Assembly: GCF_014694385.1 (NCBI RefSeq)
Contig: NZ_JAAOCA010000002.1
Span: 210,963 to 274,962 of the forward strand
Length of the DNA: 64,000 bases
Origin: Pseudomonas typographi
Lineage (GTDB): Bacteria > Pseudomonadota > Gammaproteobacteria > Pseudomonadales > Pseudomonadaceae
Reading direction: 5' to 3'
The position numbers and the translations under genes are program-made. This document shows, piece after piece, positions 56,101-64,000 of the stretch. The notes below the pieces were generated by a model. That model was not told the origin of the DNA. It made no database searches and was given only the letters and a program-made list of their open reading frames with translations. Each line of letters starts with the position of its first letter. The first letter of the stretch is position 1.

Positions 56101-57396
56101 GCTCCACTCCTGGCAGCTCACCTCGGCGATGACCTGCTGGGCCAGCACGTCCAGCGGCGCACGTGGGATGTGCAGTTCGTCGAGCTCGCCGCGGCGCACG
56201 CAGTCCAGCAGCGCCGCGCATTCGATCAGGTCGTCGCGTGAGGTGGCGAACAGCCGGCCCTTGGGCGTTCCGCCCACCTGGTGGCCGGAACGCCCCACCC
56301 GTTGCAGAAACGCTGCGATCGAACGCGGCGACGCGATCTGGCACACCAGGTCGACCTCGCCGATATCGATGCCCAGCTCCAATGAGGCGGTGGCCACCAG
56401 CACCTGCAGTTCACCGGCCTTGAGCCGCTGCTCGGCGGCCAGCCGCTGCTCTTTGGCCAAGCTGCCGTGGTGCGCGGCCACGGCCTCGCGGCCCAGGCGG
56501 TCAGACAAATGCCGCGCCAGGCGCTCGGCCAGGCGGCGGGTGTTGACGAATACCAGGGTGGTGCGGTGCTCGCGGGCCAGTTGCGCCAGGCGGTCGTAGA
56601 CCAATTCCCACACATCGTTGGCCATCACCGCGCCCAGCGGCACGGGCGGCACTTCAATGGCCAAATCCCGTGGGCGGCTGTGGCCCACATCGACGATCCG
56701 GCACGGCCGCTGCCCACCCACCAAAAAATGCGCCACCCGTTCAATTGGCGATTGCGTGGCCGACAAGCCGATGCGCCGCAGCGGGCGCCCACACAGCGCT
56801 TGCAGGCGCTCCAGGGTCAGCGCCAGATGGCTGCCGCGCTTGCTCGCCGCCACGGCGTGGATCTCATCGACGATCACCGTGCCCACGGTAGCCAGCATCC
56901 GCCTACCACTGGCCGAACCCAGTAACACGTACAGCGACTCCGGCGTGGTCACCAACACGTGTGGCGCTTGCTTGCGCAGGCTGGCGCGTTCCTTTTGTGG
57001 GGTGTCGCCGGTGCGCACGGCGGTGCGGATCACCGGTGCCGGCAGGCCCATGCCGGCCAGTTGCTCGGTAATCCCTGCCAGCGGGCGCTGCAGGTTGAGC
57101 TGGATGTCGTTGGACAACGCCTTGAGTGGGGACACATACACCACGTAGGTTTCGTCGGCCAGTTGGCCACCGGCGGCCAACCCTTGGCACACCAACTCGT
57201 CGAGCACGGCGAGGAATGCCGTCAGGGTTTTACCGGAACCAGTGGGCGCGGCGATCAGCGTCGACTCACCGGCCTGGATCAACGGCCAGGCGCGGGCCTG
57301 CGCTTCGGTCACACCGGCGAAGGTGGCATCGAACCAGCCGCTGACGGCCGGGTGGAAGGCGGCCAGGGCAGGGTTTTTCAAGGCGGGAGAGGGCAT
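53122..57396 (-). CDS. lhr: ATP-dependent helicase Lhr
   Basis: 1424 aa DExH superfamily 2 helicase of the Lhr-extended type. Motif I APTGSGKT (~50-57), TTPES, DEIH (177-180), and QRVGRSGHQ in the second RecA domain; then a winged-helix/beta-barrel core and a long C-terminal domain, as in full-length Lhr (~1400-1500 aa). It is a 3'-5' translocase linked to DNA repair. ATG 57396 has AAAGGGG just upstream. The frame back to 57477 is dropped. Partner genes (metallophosphoesterase, exonuclease) often next to Lhr are not in the window. Confidence 0.95.
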   Translation of the reverse strand: MPSPALKNPALAAFHPAVSGWFDATFAGVTEAQARAWPLIQAGESTLIAAPTGSGKTLTAFLAVLDELVCQGLAAGGQLADETYVVYVSPLKALSNDIQLNLQRPLAGITEQLAGMGLPAPVIRTAVRTGDTPQKERASLRKQAPHVLVTTPESLYVLLGSASGRRMLATVGTVIVDEIHAVAASKRGSHLALTLERLQALCGRPLRRIGLSATQSPIERVAHFLVGGQRPCRIVDVGHSRPRDLAIEVPPVPLGAVMANDVWELVYDRLAQLAREHRTTLVFVNTRRLAERLARHLSDRLGREAVAAHHGSLAKEQRLAAEQRLKAGELQVLVATASLELGIDIGEVDLVCQIASPRSIAAFLQRVGRSGHQVGGTPKGRLFATSRDDLIECAALLDCVRRGELDELHIPRAPLDVLAQQVIAEVSCQEWSEQALFDTLRQAMPYRELAFDSYQGLLRTLAEGYAGRLGVRGAYLHRDAVAGTLRGRRGSQLTAVTSGGTIPDNADYSVVLEPQGLNIGTVNEDFAVESIAGDVFQLGNIAYRILRVESGRVRVEDAHGMAPNIPFWLGEAPGRSDELSASVARLQAQLDSLLAAHPGQLERACTWLRDELGLDAASAEQLADYLGRTHQALGALPSQGTLIMERFFDESGATQLVIHTPFGSRVNRAWGLALRKRFCRTFNFELQAAASEDAIVLSLSTSHSFALEEVWRYLNANSAEHVLIQAVLDAPLFGVRWRWNASTALALPRYTGGRKVAPQLQRMKSEDLIAQVFPDQIACLENIVGERDIPDHPLVAQTLDDCLHEALDAEAWLALLRRMERGELRLICRDLPAPSPLAAAILNARPYAFLDDAPLEERRTQAVLARRWSDPAAADDLGALDAAAISAVAEEAWPQPNNPDEMHEALMMLGAVTQAEAERQQCWPGWLAALAKAGRASRLQVAPGHGLWFAIERLPLLRTLYPQALMAPALAPLPGFDSAPAGDDAAVELLRARLSGFGPQRLGEVSAPLQLPAAMAEQALARLEGEGYVLRGQFLPGIFETQWCERHLLARIHRYTVKRLRREIEPVSLQQFMRFSFAWQHLEPRLQGQQALGEVLEQLEGFSAPAASWEGELLAPRLQGYSFNWLDDACRNGRSVWLRPNPSGKAPTNTLRSTPMLLLPRSRLSVWRQLSAAAQPPQVSPRAQRVADALHTQGALFFDELQSEARLLPSELENALQELVAAGMVSADSFAGLRALVTPASRRQARSPRRGRGAFAGGMDDAGRWSLLRPPGAPVERADQLEAVAKTLLRRYGVVFWRLLEREGDWLPPWRELLRTFHRLEARGEVRGGRFVAGLAGEQFALPEAVALLREVRQRPEAGTLVSVSAVDPLNLVGTLLPGQKVPAVAGNRVVFRDGVPVSARVAGKLLFWADETAQLRERTLRDS

Positions 57397-57500
57397 GCCC
57401 CTTTTATGCGGGCGCGCGGGGGCGGATGCAAGGTCGTTGGTCGGATTGGCCGCCGGCTGGCGGCACGCTTGAGCCACCCGCCGCCGGGCGTGACCACCGC

Positions 57501-58859
57501 TTAGCGCTCGCGCATCGCCTCGGTGCGCGCCTTGAGCACCGGCTTGAGCAGGTAATCGAGCACGCTCTTCTCCCCGGTGATGATGTCTACCGTGGCGGTC
57601 ATCCCCGGGATGATCAACAGCGGCTTGGCGTCGCCGCCAAGATGGTTTTTGTCGGTGCGCACCTGGATCATATAAAAGGCGTTGCCTTTGTCATCGGTCA
57701 CGGTGTCGGCGCTGATCAATTCCAGCTTGCCCTTGAGCCCGCCATAGATGGTGTAGTCATAGGCGCTGAACTTGACCATGGCAGGTTGGCCGGGATGCAG
57801 GAAGGCGATGTCTTGTGGGCGTACCCGCGCCTCGACCAACAGGTTGTCTTCCACCGGAACCACTTCGACCATGTCACTGCCCGGCTGCACTACGCCGCCG
57901 ACGGTGTTCACCTTGAGGGTTTTGATGATGCCCTTGACCGGCGATACCACGGTGGTGCGGTTGACCCGGTCGTCGATGGCCAGCGTGTTGGCGGTGAGCT
58001 TGTTGAGGTCGGTGCGCTTCTGGTTCAGCTCCTTGGCAGCGTCGGAGCGGAAGGTCATCTGCGATTCCTGCAGCTTGCTTTTGATTTCATTCATCGCCGC
58101 TTCTGCCCGTGGCACGGCCAATGTGGTGGCGTCGAGCTGGCCGCGTAGTTCTACGCTGGTGCGGCGCAGGCGCAAGATTTCGACCGGGGACACCGCGCCC
58201 CGCTGCACCAGTGGCTCGGACATGTTCAGTTCTTGCTGCAACAGCCCAAGGCTGGAGCGGTATTGGTCGGCCTTGGAACGAAACTCGGCCAGTTCCTGGG
58301 TTTTTTGCCGCAGTTGTTCGTTCAGGGTGTTCTGTTCGCTGGCTTGGCGGCCTTGGCGGGCGCGGTACAGGGTCATTTCATCGGTGGCCACCTGGGGGGC
58401 ATGCTCGGTCACTTCCGTGGGCACGACGAAAGGTTGGCCATTGGCTTCGGCCTCCAGGCGTGCCACCTGGGCCATCAGGCCATAGCGGTCGGCGGTGTTT
58501 TCGCCCAGGTTGGATTGAAAACGGGTGTCGTCCAGGCGCAGCAGGGTTGCGCCCTTGTCGACCAATTGCCCTTCGTGCACGAATATTTCGCTGACGATGC
58601 CGCCTTCCAGGTTCTGGATCACCTGCACCTTACTCGAAGGGATGGCCTTGCCTTCGCCCATGGTGACTTCCTGCAGCACGGCGAACTTGGCCCACACCAG
58701 CGCGCTGCTCAGCAAGGCCGCGGCCAGCCATACGATCAACCGCGAGCGGCGTGGGGTGTCTTGCAAGGTGGCGCTGGCCAGTGCCGGCAGGTAGTCGCTT
58801 TCGGCGGTTTTGCCAAAGCTTGAGAAATAACCGCGCAGGGCGTTGGGTGTGCGGCTCAT
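57501..58859 (-). CDS. HlyD-family type I secretion adaptor (LapC-like)
   Basis: 452 aa. One N-terminal membrane segment (about residues 33-52, LIVWLAAALLSSALVWAKF), EVTMGEGKAIPSSKVQVIQNLEGGIVSEI (lipoyl half), a long coiled coil (about 95-290) and the C-terminal lipoyl/barrel part (SPVKGIIKTLKVNTVGG). The adaptor of the adhesin secretion machine. It follows the ABC gene by 11 bp. Confidence 0.92.
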   Translation of the reverse strand: MSRTPNALRGYFSSFGKTAESDYLPALASATLQDTPRRSRLIVWLAAALLSSALVWAKFAVLQEVTMGEGKAIPSSKVQVIQNLEGGIVSEIFVHEGQLVDKGATLLRLDDTRFQSNLGENTADRYGLMAQVARLEAEANGQPFVVPTEVTEHAPQVATDEMTLYRARQGRQASEQNTLNEQLRQKTQELAEFRSKADQYRSSLGLLQQELNMSEPLVQRGAVSPVEILRLRRTSVELRGQLDATTLAVPRAEAAMNEIKSKLQESQMTFRSDAAKELNQKRTDLNKLTANTLAIDDRVNRTTVVSPVKGIIKTLKVNTVGGVVQPGSDMVEVVPVEDNLLVEARVRPQDIAFLHPGQPAMVKFSAYDYTIYGGLKGKLELISADTVTDDKGNAFYMIQVRTDKNHLGGDAKPLLIIPGMTATVDIITGEKSVLDYLLKPVLKARTEAMRER

Positions 58860-58870
58860 GCTGTTCTCCT

Positions 58871-61033
58871 TCACAGGCCCGCCGCCTGGCCGACGCGGCC
58901 CTTGCGCAGGGCTTCGATCACGGTGTCTTTGGGCCCGTCGGCCACGATCTGGCCGTTGTCGAGCACGATCAGCCGGTCGACCAGGCTCAACAGCGACATG
59001 CGGTGGGTCACCAGCAGCAATGTTTTGCCCGGCAGCCATGTATGCAGCCGCTGGCGCAGAGCGTCTTCGCTGCTGTTGTCCATATGGCTGGTGGGTTCGT
59101 CGAGCACCATCAGCGGTGGTTCGAGCAGCATTGCCCGGGCCAGCAACACGGCTTGGCGTTGGCCGCCGGAAAGCAGTTGGCCACGCTCGCCGACCGGCCG
59201 GTCATAACCCCGTGGGTGCAGCCGGGCCAACTCACTGGCGCCGGTCAGCTCGGCCACTTCGAGCATGCGCGCATCGCTCACATAGCGGGCGCCGAGGGTA
59301 AGGTTGTCGCGCAGGCTGCCCGACAGTAGCGGCAAGTCATGGGCCACATAGCCCACCTGTTGGCGCAGGTCGGCCACGTCGAGCTGGCGCAGGTCCAGGC
59401 CATCGGCGAGCAGGCGCCCGTGCTCGGGCTCATAGAAGCCCATGATCAGCCGTGCCAAGGTGCTTTTGCCCGACCCGCTACGGCCGATCACGCCCACCCG
59501 TTCGCCCGCGCGCAGGCTGAAGGTCACATCGCGCAGGGCCGGGGTGTCTTGCCCGGCATAGCGAAAGCTCACCCCTTCGGCCGCCAGGGCACCGGTGAGC
59601 TGTGGCCGCTCCAGGGTGCGTTTTTGCGTGTCGCGCTCCTGTGGCAGGGTCATCAGGCCGTCCGTGCTGCGCATGGTCAACTGCGCCTGCTGGTAACGGG
59701 TGATTAAACCGGCGATTTGCCCCAATGGCGCGAGCACCCGGCTCCCGAGCATATAGCTGGCGACCAGCGCGCCGACGCTCATATTGCCGGCGATGATGCT
59801 GTAAACACCGGCCACGATGGTGGCCATGCCGCAGAATTGCTGGATGAACAACGTGCCATTGGTGGCCATCGCCGACAGTTGCCGGCCGTGGGCCTCAAGC
59901 TTGGCCAGGGCGCCATGGGTGTTTTCCCAACGGTATTGCCGTTCGCTCTCGGCGCCGCAAGCCTTGAGGGTTTCCAGGCCGCCCAAGGTCTCGATCAGCA
60001 GTGCCTGGCGCTCGGCGCCCAAGGCCAGGCTGCGCTGCACGGTATCGCGCAGCCGCGCTTGGATGAAGAACGCAAACGCCACGGTGACCGGGAAGGCGAC
60101 CAGCGGGATGATCACCAGCCAGCCGCCAAGCAGCCCGATCACCAGTAGCATCAGGGCGGCGAAGGGTAAGTCGATCAGGCTGGTGAGGGTCACCGCGGTG
60201 AGGAACTCGCGAAGGCCCTGGAAGTCATGGATACTTTGCGCAAAGCCCCCTATGGTGGCGGGCCGCGCCTTGAGCGCCATGCCGGTGATGCGTTCGAACA
60301 GCGTCGCCGAGAGGATCAGGTCGGTTTTTTTTCCGGCCTGGTCGAGCAGGTGCGCGCGGGTCACCCGCAGCACCAGTTCGAAAGCGGTTCCCACCAGCAA
60401 ACCAATGGCCAGCACCCACAAGGTGGAGGTGGCTTGGTTAGGCACTACCCGGTCGTAGGTTTGCATCACGAACAGGGGCACCATCAGGCCCAGGGCATTG
60501 ATCAACAGGCTGGCCAACAGCGCGTCGGCGTACAGCCACCGCGACAGCTTCAAGGTGTCGCGGAACCACGCGGTTACCCGCGGCATCAGCGGGCTGCGGG
60601 CGTCTTCCAAGGCGTGCCGTGGGCGCGCGAACAATGCTTCGCCGCTGTAGGCGGCGGCCAGTTCTTCCCGGCTTACCCATTGCTCGCCGCCTTGTGCCTC
60701 GCAGGGCAGGATCAACGCCCTGCCGTCGTTTTCCAGGCGTTGCAATACGGCGCAGGCGCCGTCGTTCAGCAGCAATAGCAGCGGCAGGTTCAGCGGCGAT
60801 ATCTGTTCCAGCGGCCGGCGCAGCAGGCGCCCCTGTAGGTTGGCCCGTGCCGCGGCGCGCACCAGCGTGTCTTTACCCAGGCGCTGATGTTGCAACGGTA
60901 GGCCTGCGCTGAGGCTGGCACGGCTGGCGGGCAGGCCGTGCAGCTTGCACAGGATAAGCAGGCCGTCGAGTAATGGGTCATCGAAATTCAGCCGGGGGTC
61001 GTGCCCCTGGCTCGCGCCCTGTAGAGTGGACAT
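58871..61033 (-). CDS. Type I secretion permease/ATPase (LapB-like)
   Basis: 720 aa. An N-terminal C39-like domain without the full peptidase Cys-His pair (~1-130), six membrane helices (~150-440), and an ATPase with Walker A GRSGSGKST (about 517-525), LLSGGQRQAVLLARAML and VLDEPTSHMDN. This is the LapB/LssB group that exports giant adhesins. ATG 61033 has AAGGAAG nine bases upstream; the codon at 61060 has none. The N-terminal domain probably binds the adhesin's C-terminal signal. Confidence 0.93.
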   Translation of the reverse strand: MSTLQGASQGHDPRLNFDDPLLDGLLILCKLHGLPASRASLSAGLPLQHQRLGKDTLVRAAARANLQGRLLRRPLEQISPLNLPLLLLLNDGACAVLQRLENDGRALILPCEAQGGEQWVSREELAAAYSGEALFARPRHALEDARSPLMPRVTAWFRDTLKLSRWLYADALLASLLINALGLMVPLFVMQTYDRVVPNQATSTLWVLAIGLLVGTAFELVLRVTRAHLLDQAGKKTDLILSATLFERITGMALKARPATIGGFAQSIHDFQGLREFLTAVTLTSLIDLPFAALMLLVIGLLGGWLVIIPLVAFPVTVAFAFFIQARLRDTVQRSLALGAERQALLIETLGGLETLKACGAESERQYRWENTHGALAKLEAHGRQLSAMATNGTLFIQQFCGMATIVAGVYSIIAGNMSVGALVASYMLGSRVLAPLGQIAGLITRYQQAQLTMRSTDGLMTLPQERDTQKRTLERPQLTGALAAEGVSFRYAGQDTPALRDVTFSLRAGERVGVIGRSGSGKSTLARLIMGFYEPEHGRLLADGLDLRQLDVADLRQQVGYVAHDLPLLSGSLRDNLTLGARYVSDARMLEVAELTGASELARLHPRGYDRPVGERGQLLSGGQRQAVLLARAMLLEPPLMVLDEPTSHMDNSSEDALRQRLHTWLPGKTLLLVTHRMSLLSLVDRLIVLDNGQIVADGPKDTVIEALRKGRVGQAAGL

Positions 61034-61155
61034 CGCCAAAACTTCCTTGCCGGATGGCATTAAAACAGCATCAAAAAGCCATCTAATCTGCGATCAGAAC
61101 CCTGTGCTCGGTGGAGGTTCCCGGCGGTGCTATGTGCCATAGGGCTGCACGCGGG

Positions 61156-61172
61156 GCCCCCGTTGCGGGGGC
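61156..61172. terminator. GC hairpin between the TolC-like and ABC genes
   Basis: GCCCCC (61156-61161) and GGGGGC (61167-61172). Just past the stop of the outer-membrane gene on the minus strand. Without a U-run, it may only lower read-through into the ABC gene, which starts 148 bp further on. Confidence 0.4.
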
Positions 61173-61180
61173 ATTTGGGT

Positions 61181-62536
61181 TCAGCGCATCGCGGGCAGGT
61201 GTGCGTCGCTTTTCACTTCGCTGGTGGCGACCGCTTCGACCGGCAACACGGTTTGGGTCTTGGGCAGCAATTGGCCCATATTGGCCAGCACGCGGTACAT
61301 CGAGTATTCCTCGGTGTAGCGCACTTCCACGTAGCGGCGGTTGGCGTTGTACAGCTCGTTTTCGCTGTCGAGCACGTCGAGCAGGGTGCGCTGGCCCAGG
61401 CCAAATTGGTCTTGGTAGGCTGCCCTGACGCGGGTGGTGGTTTCGGCGTATTCACGTGCGGTCGGGGTTTGGATGCGGGCGTTTTCCATCGCATGCCAGC
61501 TCAGCGACATGTTCTCGTTAAGCGTACGCAGGGCATTGTTGCGGATGTCCATCGCCTGGTTGATGCGGTGGGCGTTGCCTTGCAGGCGCGCTTTGTCGCT
61601 GCCGCCATGGAACAGGTTGTAGCTGACCGCCACACCGGCCCGCCAGTCATTGGCGTGGCCTTCCTCCCCGGAAATGTTGTCGTTGGCACCTACCGCCAAT
61701 TCGGCATCTACGCGGGGGTAGAACGGTGACTTGGACTCCTCGTACTGCTGCTCGGCGGCCTGTACGTCGGCTTGGGCCGACTTGAGGTAGGGGTTACTGT
61801 CTTGCATCGCCTGCCGCGCTTGCTCCAGGTCCTGGGGCAGGGCGGTGCGAATCGAGGTAGGTTCTTCCAGCTCATCGGGCATGCGGCCGATGGCGCTGTA
61901 GAAATTTGCCTCGGCATCGGCCAAGTCTACCAAAGCGGTTTGGTAGTTGTTCTCGGCCAATGCTCGGCGTGCGCGGGATTGGTCGGCGTCGGCACTGCTG
62001 CCCACGCCTCGCTCGGTCCGCAGGCCGATCTGGTCGTTGACACGCAGGTGCGCCTGTAAGTTGTTTTTCGCCAGGGTCACTTCCTCGCGGCGCTGCAATA
62101 CCTGCAGGTAAACCTCTACCGCACGCAGCGCGACGTCTTGTGCCACGCCTTGGGCGTAATACGCCCGGGAGTTGACCACTGCTTGGATGCGGCCCAACTC
62201 ATACGATGTATTGGCCCCATCGAAGATCATCTGCCGCAAACGCAGCTCCGATTGGGTGTAGTTCAGCGTTTCCCGGTTATGGCCACCGAGTGCGCGCGTG
62301 GTGGGCGTATCGGAGCGTTCGCGGCCCCAACCACCGACCAAATCGACACTGGGATAGTAACCGCCCCTGGCAGCCTTGACGTCTTCGTCGGCGGCCAGGC
62401 GGCTGTTGATGTTCGATTGCATCTCAGGGTGGTTATCCACCGCCGCCTGGATAGCCTGTTGAAGGTTCATCGCGTGGATTTGAGTGGCGCTCATTGCCAA
62501 CACGATGGCGCTAAAAAGGGGTGTGAAAACGCGCAT
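61181..62536 (-). CDS. TolC-family outer-membrane protein (LapE-like)
   Basis: 451 aa. Signal peptide (MSATQIHAMN), then TolC/AggA-type OEP repeats (MNLQQAIQAAVDNHPEMQSNINSR, and NPYLKSAQADVQAAEQQYEESKSPFYPRVDAELAVG). The export pore for the adhesin divergently encoded at 63 kb. ATG 62536 has GGAG nine bases upstream; the ATG at 62551 lacks such spacing. First gene of the secretion unit. Confidence 0.92.
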   Translation of the reverse strand: MRVFTPLFSAIVLAMSATQIHAMNLQQAIQAAVDNHPEMQSNINSRLAADEDVKAARGGYYPSVDLVGGWGRERSDTPTTRALGGHNRETLNYTQSELRLRQMIFDGANTSYELGRIQAVVNSRAYYAQGVAQDVALRAVEVYLQVLQRREEVTLAKNNLQAHLRVNDQIGLRTERGVGSSADADQSRARRALAENNYQTALVDLADAEANFYSAIGRMPDELEEPTSIRTALPQDLEQARQAMQDSNPYLKSAQADVQAAEQQYEESKSPFYPRVDAELAVGANDNISGEEGHANDWRAGVAVSYNLFHGGSDKARLQGNAHRINQAMDIRNNALRTLNENMSLSWHAMENARIQTPTAREYAETTTRVRAAYQDQFGLGQRTLLDVLDSENELYNANRRYVEVRYTEEYSMYRVLANMGQLLPKTQTVLPVEAVATSEVKSDAHLPAMR

Positions 62537-63051
62537 CGGGTACTTCTCCATGTGTGTTGTCGTACTGCCTCGCCAATTTATTGACGTATTCTTATAGTCG
62601 TCCTGGCGGCGATCGTAACATCAGTTGCGATATTTAATTTCTTTGGCGTTAAGACCATTTCTTCATAAGCGTTATGCAAAAAAAAACTTATGAGCGTTGC
62701 GTTGATTCCCGCATTGTGATGTCCCATCAAGCGCCGAATCACCGCGTAACAACGATTCGGTACGCGTTATAAAAGTTCAAAAGAAATTTATGCGCAAAAG
62801 TAACAGAGGTGAGGTATTTAAGGGAACGTCGAGCTCGGTAGCCGCCAATAAAATGGCGATATCAATCCAATGGCTTGTTGCTATTATTCGCGCCAGTAAG
62901 CCTAATCTTGTTGATTTAATTAGGTTTTTTTTTGCTGCCAGGGAAGCTGTAGTTTTCCGGCACAAGGCCGCTGCGTCGCTCCCTTGAAGACGTTATCCAC
63001 AGTAGTTTTTGCGCATAGGCCTGATGCCGTCACGGCAATGGAGGAGAGGCA
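62537..63051 (+). promoter_or_regulatory. Divergent control region and leader of the giant adhesin
   Basis: A 515-bp, locally AT-rich stretch. On the plus strand, a weak sigma70-like pair (GTAACA 62746-62751, TATAAA 62768-62773) would start RNA near 62780. A terminator-like hairpin (62901-62924) with nine T follows at 62925-62933, about 120 bp before the adhesin ATG. A perfect DnaA-box-like 9-mer (TTATCCACA) is at 62993-63001. GAGGAGAGG is a strong SD just before 63052. Confidence 0.5.
62901..62933 (+). terminator. Terminator-like hairpin inside the adhesin leader
   Basis: CCTAAT (62901-62906) pairs with ATTAGG (62919-62924), then TTTTTTTTT. On the coding strand of the adhesin and upstream of its start, so it could act as an attenuator or end a short leader RNA. 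The stem is short and AT-rich. Confidence 0.6.
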
Positions 63052-64000
63052 ATGGCAAGGTTGGTCGGGGTAGTGAGCAAGGTGATCGGCCAGGTATTCG
63101 CGGTGGGGCCGGAGGGTAGCCGGCGCCTGGTCGTCGAAGGGGATCACGTATACGCGGGCGAAAGCCTCGACACCGGTACCGGTGGTGCGGTAGCGGTGGC
63201 CTTGCAAGGGGGGGGCGAGCTGACGTTGGGCCGCGGTAGCAGCTTGGAACTGACGCCAGAGCTGCTGGCAGGCCAGGCGCCGCAGTTACATGTTGCCGAT
63301 GCCACCCCTGATACCGTGCCCGTGACCGACGTCGAGCAATTGCAACAGGCAATCGCCGCGGGTGTCGACCCCACGCAAAACGCCGAACCCACCGCGGCTG
63401 GCCCGAGCGCGCCGAGTGCGACCGGTGGCAATACCGCTGGCCCCTTAGGCGGCGGCCACTCCTTCGTGCTGTTGACCGAGGTGGGCGGCAGCGTGGAGCC
63501 GGTGGTGGGTTTCTCCACCGAAGGTTTGTCCGCAGCGCAGGTGTTCGCCAACCCCGAAGTGGATGGCAACCCGCGCGCCAGTACGGCGGCAGTGGCCCCG
63601 CCCGATAGCCCCGGCACGCCTGTTCCGCCCAGCTCACCTGTCGATAACCCAGTGATCATCAATGCCCTGGACGCCGACGGCGGCGAGCAGAAGGTCTATG
63701 AGGCCAACCTGCCGGGCGGCTCGAGCCCTGACGCCGCCGCGCTCACCCGTACTGGCAGCTTTTCCGTCACCGCCGCCGACGGCTTGGCCAACCTCACCAT
63801 CGATGGGGTCACCGTGCTGGCCAACGGTGCGTTGGTCAGCAGCGCGGTTACAGTCACCGGCCAACTCGGTAACGTGCTGACCATCACCGGCTACGATGCC
63901 AGCACCCAAACGCTGACCTACTCGTACACCCTCGCCAATGCTGAAACCCACAACAGTGGGCAAAACGAGCTGTCCGAAGACTTCCACGTGGTGGCCACCG
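63052..64000 (+). CDS. Giant adhesin with Lap-type N-terminal retention module (partial)
   Basis: 316 codons are visible and the gene continues past the window. The first ~110 residues are the retention module of LapA/LapF adhesins (MARLVGVVSKVIGQVFAVGP, RLVVEGDHVYAGESLDTG, ELTLGRGSSLEL), which folds in the TolC-like pore and keeps the protein on the surface. At residues 114-117 is TAAG, the di-alanine motif cut by LapG when c-di-GMP is low. A Ser/Pro-rich linker and the start of an Ig/cadherin-like repeat follow. Retention on the surface and divergent T1SS genes support a biofilm adhesin. SD GAGGAGAGG is strong. Confidence 0.9.
   Translation, partial: MARLVGVVSKVIGQVFAVGPEGSRRLVVEGDHVYAGESLDTGTGGAVAVALQGGGELTLGRGSSLELTPELLAGQAPQLHVADATPDTVPVTDVEQLQQAIAAGVDPTQNAEPTAAGPSAPSATGGNTAGPLGGGHSFVLLTEVGGSVEPVVGFSTEGLSAAQVFANPEVDGNPRASTAAVAPPDSPGTPVPPSSPVDNPVIINALDADGGEQKVYEANLPGGSSPDAAALTRTGSFSVTAADGLANLTIDGVTVLANGALVSSAVTVTGQLGNVLTITGYDASTQTLTYSYTLANAETHNSGQNELSEDFHVVAT

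Noticed and set aside
55288..56241. 317-codon open frame on the plus strand
   Set aside because: Antisense to lhr; no start signal and low-complexity composition.
62790..62987. 65-codon ORF in the adhesin leader
   Set aside because: No SD, and it runs through the terminator-like hairpin and T-run.
1..64000. tRNA, rRNA or CRISPR array
   Set aside because: No cloverleaf, rRNA stretch or regularly spaced repeats were noticed on either strand; a tRNAscan/CRISPR search was not possible here.

Overview
The window reads as a gene-dense, GC-rich chromosomal segment of a fluorescent Pseudomonas, probably close to the P. putida group. The basis is content and order: a block with sagS, glutathione peroxidase, msrB, an AlaA-type aminotransferase, htpX, tpm, a DEAD-box helicase and class II DAHP synthase (the order known around PA2817-PA2843 and PP_1866-PP_1875, recalled from memory), a hydroxyproline catabolic cluster, and a Lap-type large adhesin with its own type I secretion genes. 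No rRNA, tRNA, CRISPR array, intact insertion sequence or prophage was seen. Coordinates of starts were chosen by eye from Shine-Dalgarno sites, gene overlaps and family lengths.

Region by region. 1-2.3 kb: the 3' end of an FMN/Fe-S glutamate-synthase-like gene, a truncated LysR remnant and a TetR regulator. 2.3-8.8 kb: an efflux operon (outer-membrane lipoprotein, HlyD adaptor, RbbA-like double ATPase fused to a permease, second permease), followed on the same strand by a lipase-like lipoprotein and a DUF4105 membrane protein (8.9-11.8 kb). 11.8-16.9 kb: a second tripartite pump (EmrB/EmrA/NodT type), divergent from its own TetR gene, with a perfect 10+10 bp operator-like dyad between them. 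17-20 kb: aldo/keto reductase, a small protein, an SDR enzyme and a PA2817-family protein. 20.3-35.6 kb: core Pseudomonas genes, rich in oxidative-damage repair (MsrB, glutathione peroxidase, free Met-R-SO reductase) around the hybrid kinase SagS. A decayed MFS transporter lies at 24.6 kb.

35.8-39.3 kb: a nitrate/sulfonate/taurine-type ABC importer operon that ends in a second, poorly conserved binding-protein-like gene, followed by nadA. 40.6-45.7 kb: a compact chaperone-usher cluster with two DUF1120 subunits and a small third secreted protein. 45.7-46.9 kb: an OpgC-type acyltransferase. 47.2-52.6 kb: trans-4-hydroxy-L-proline catabolism (epimerase, three-subunit D-hydroxyproline dehydrogenase, deaminase, PAS-AraC regulator), with a 13+13 bp dyad in the divergent promoter region. 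52.9-57.4 kb: a DUF2188 protein and the giant helicase Lhr. 57.5-64 kb: a type I secretion system (TolC/ABC/HlyD) divergent from a giant adhesin. The adhesin's N-terminal retention module carries a TAAG site expected to be cut by a LapG protease. It runs off the window.

The least expected signals are in non-coding DNA: a stem that buries the start codon of the DEAD-box helicase at the end of a long leader, an intrinsic-terminator-like element inside the adhesin leader, and the dyad in the hydroxyproline control region. All three come from direct reading of the sequence; their functions are inferred.
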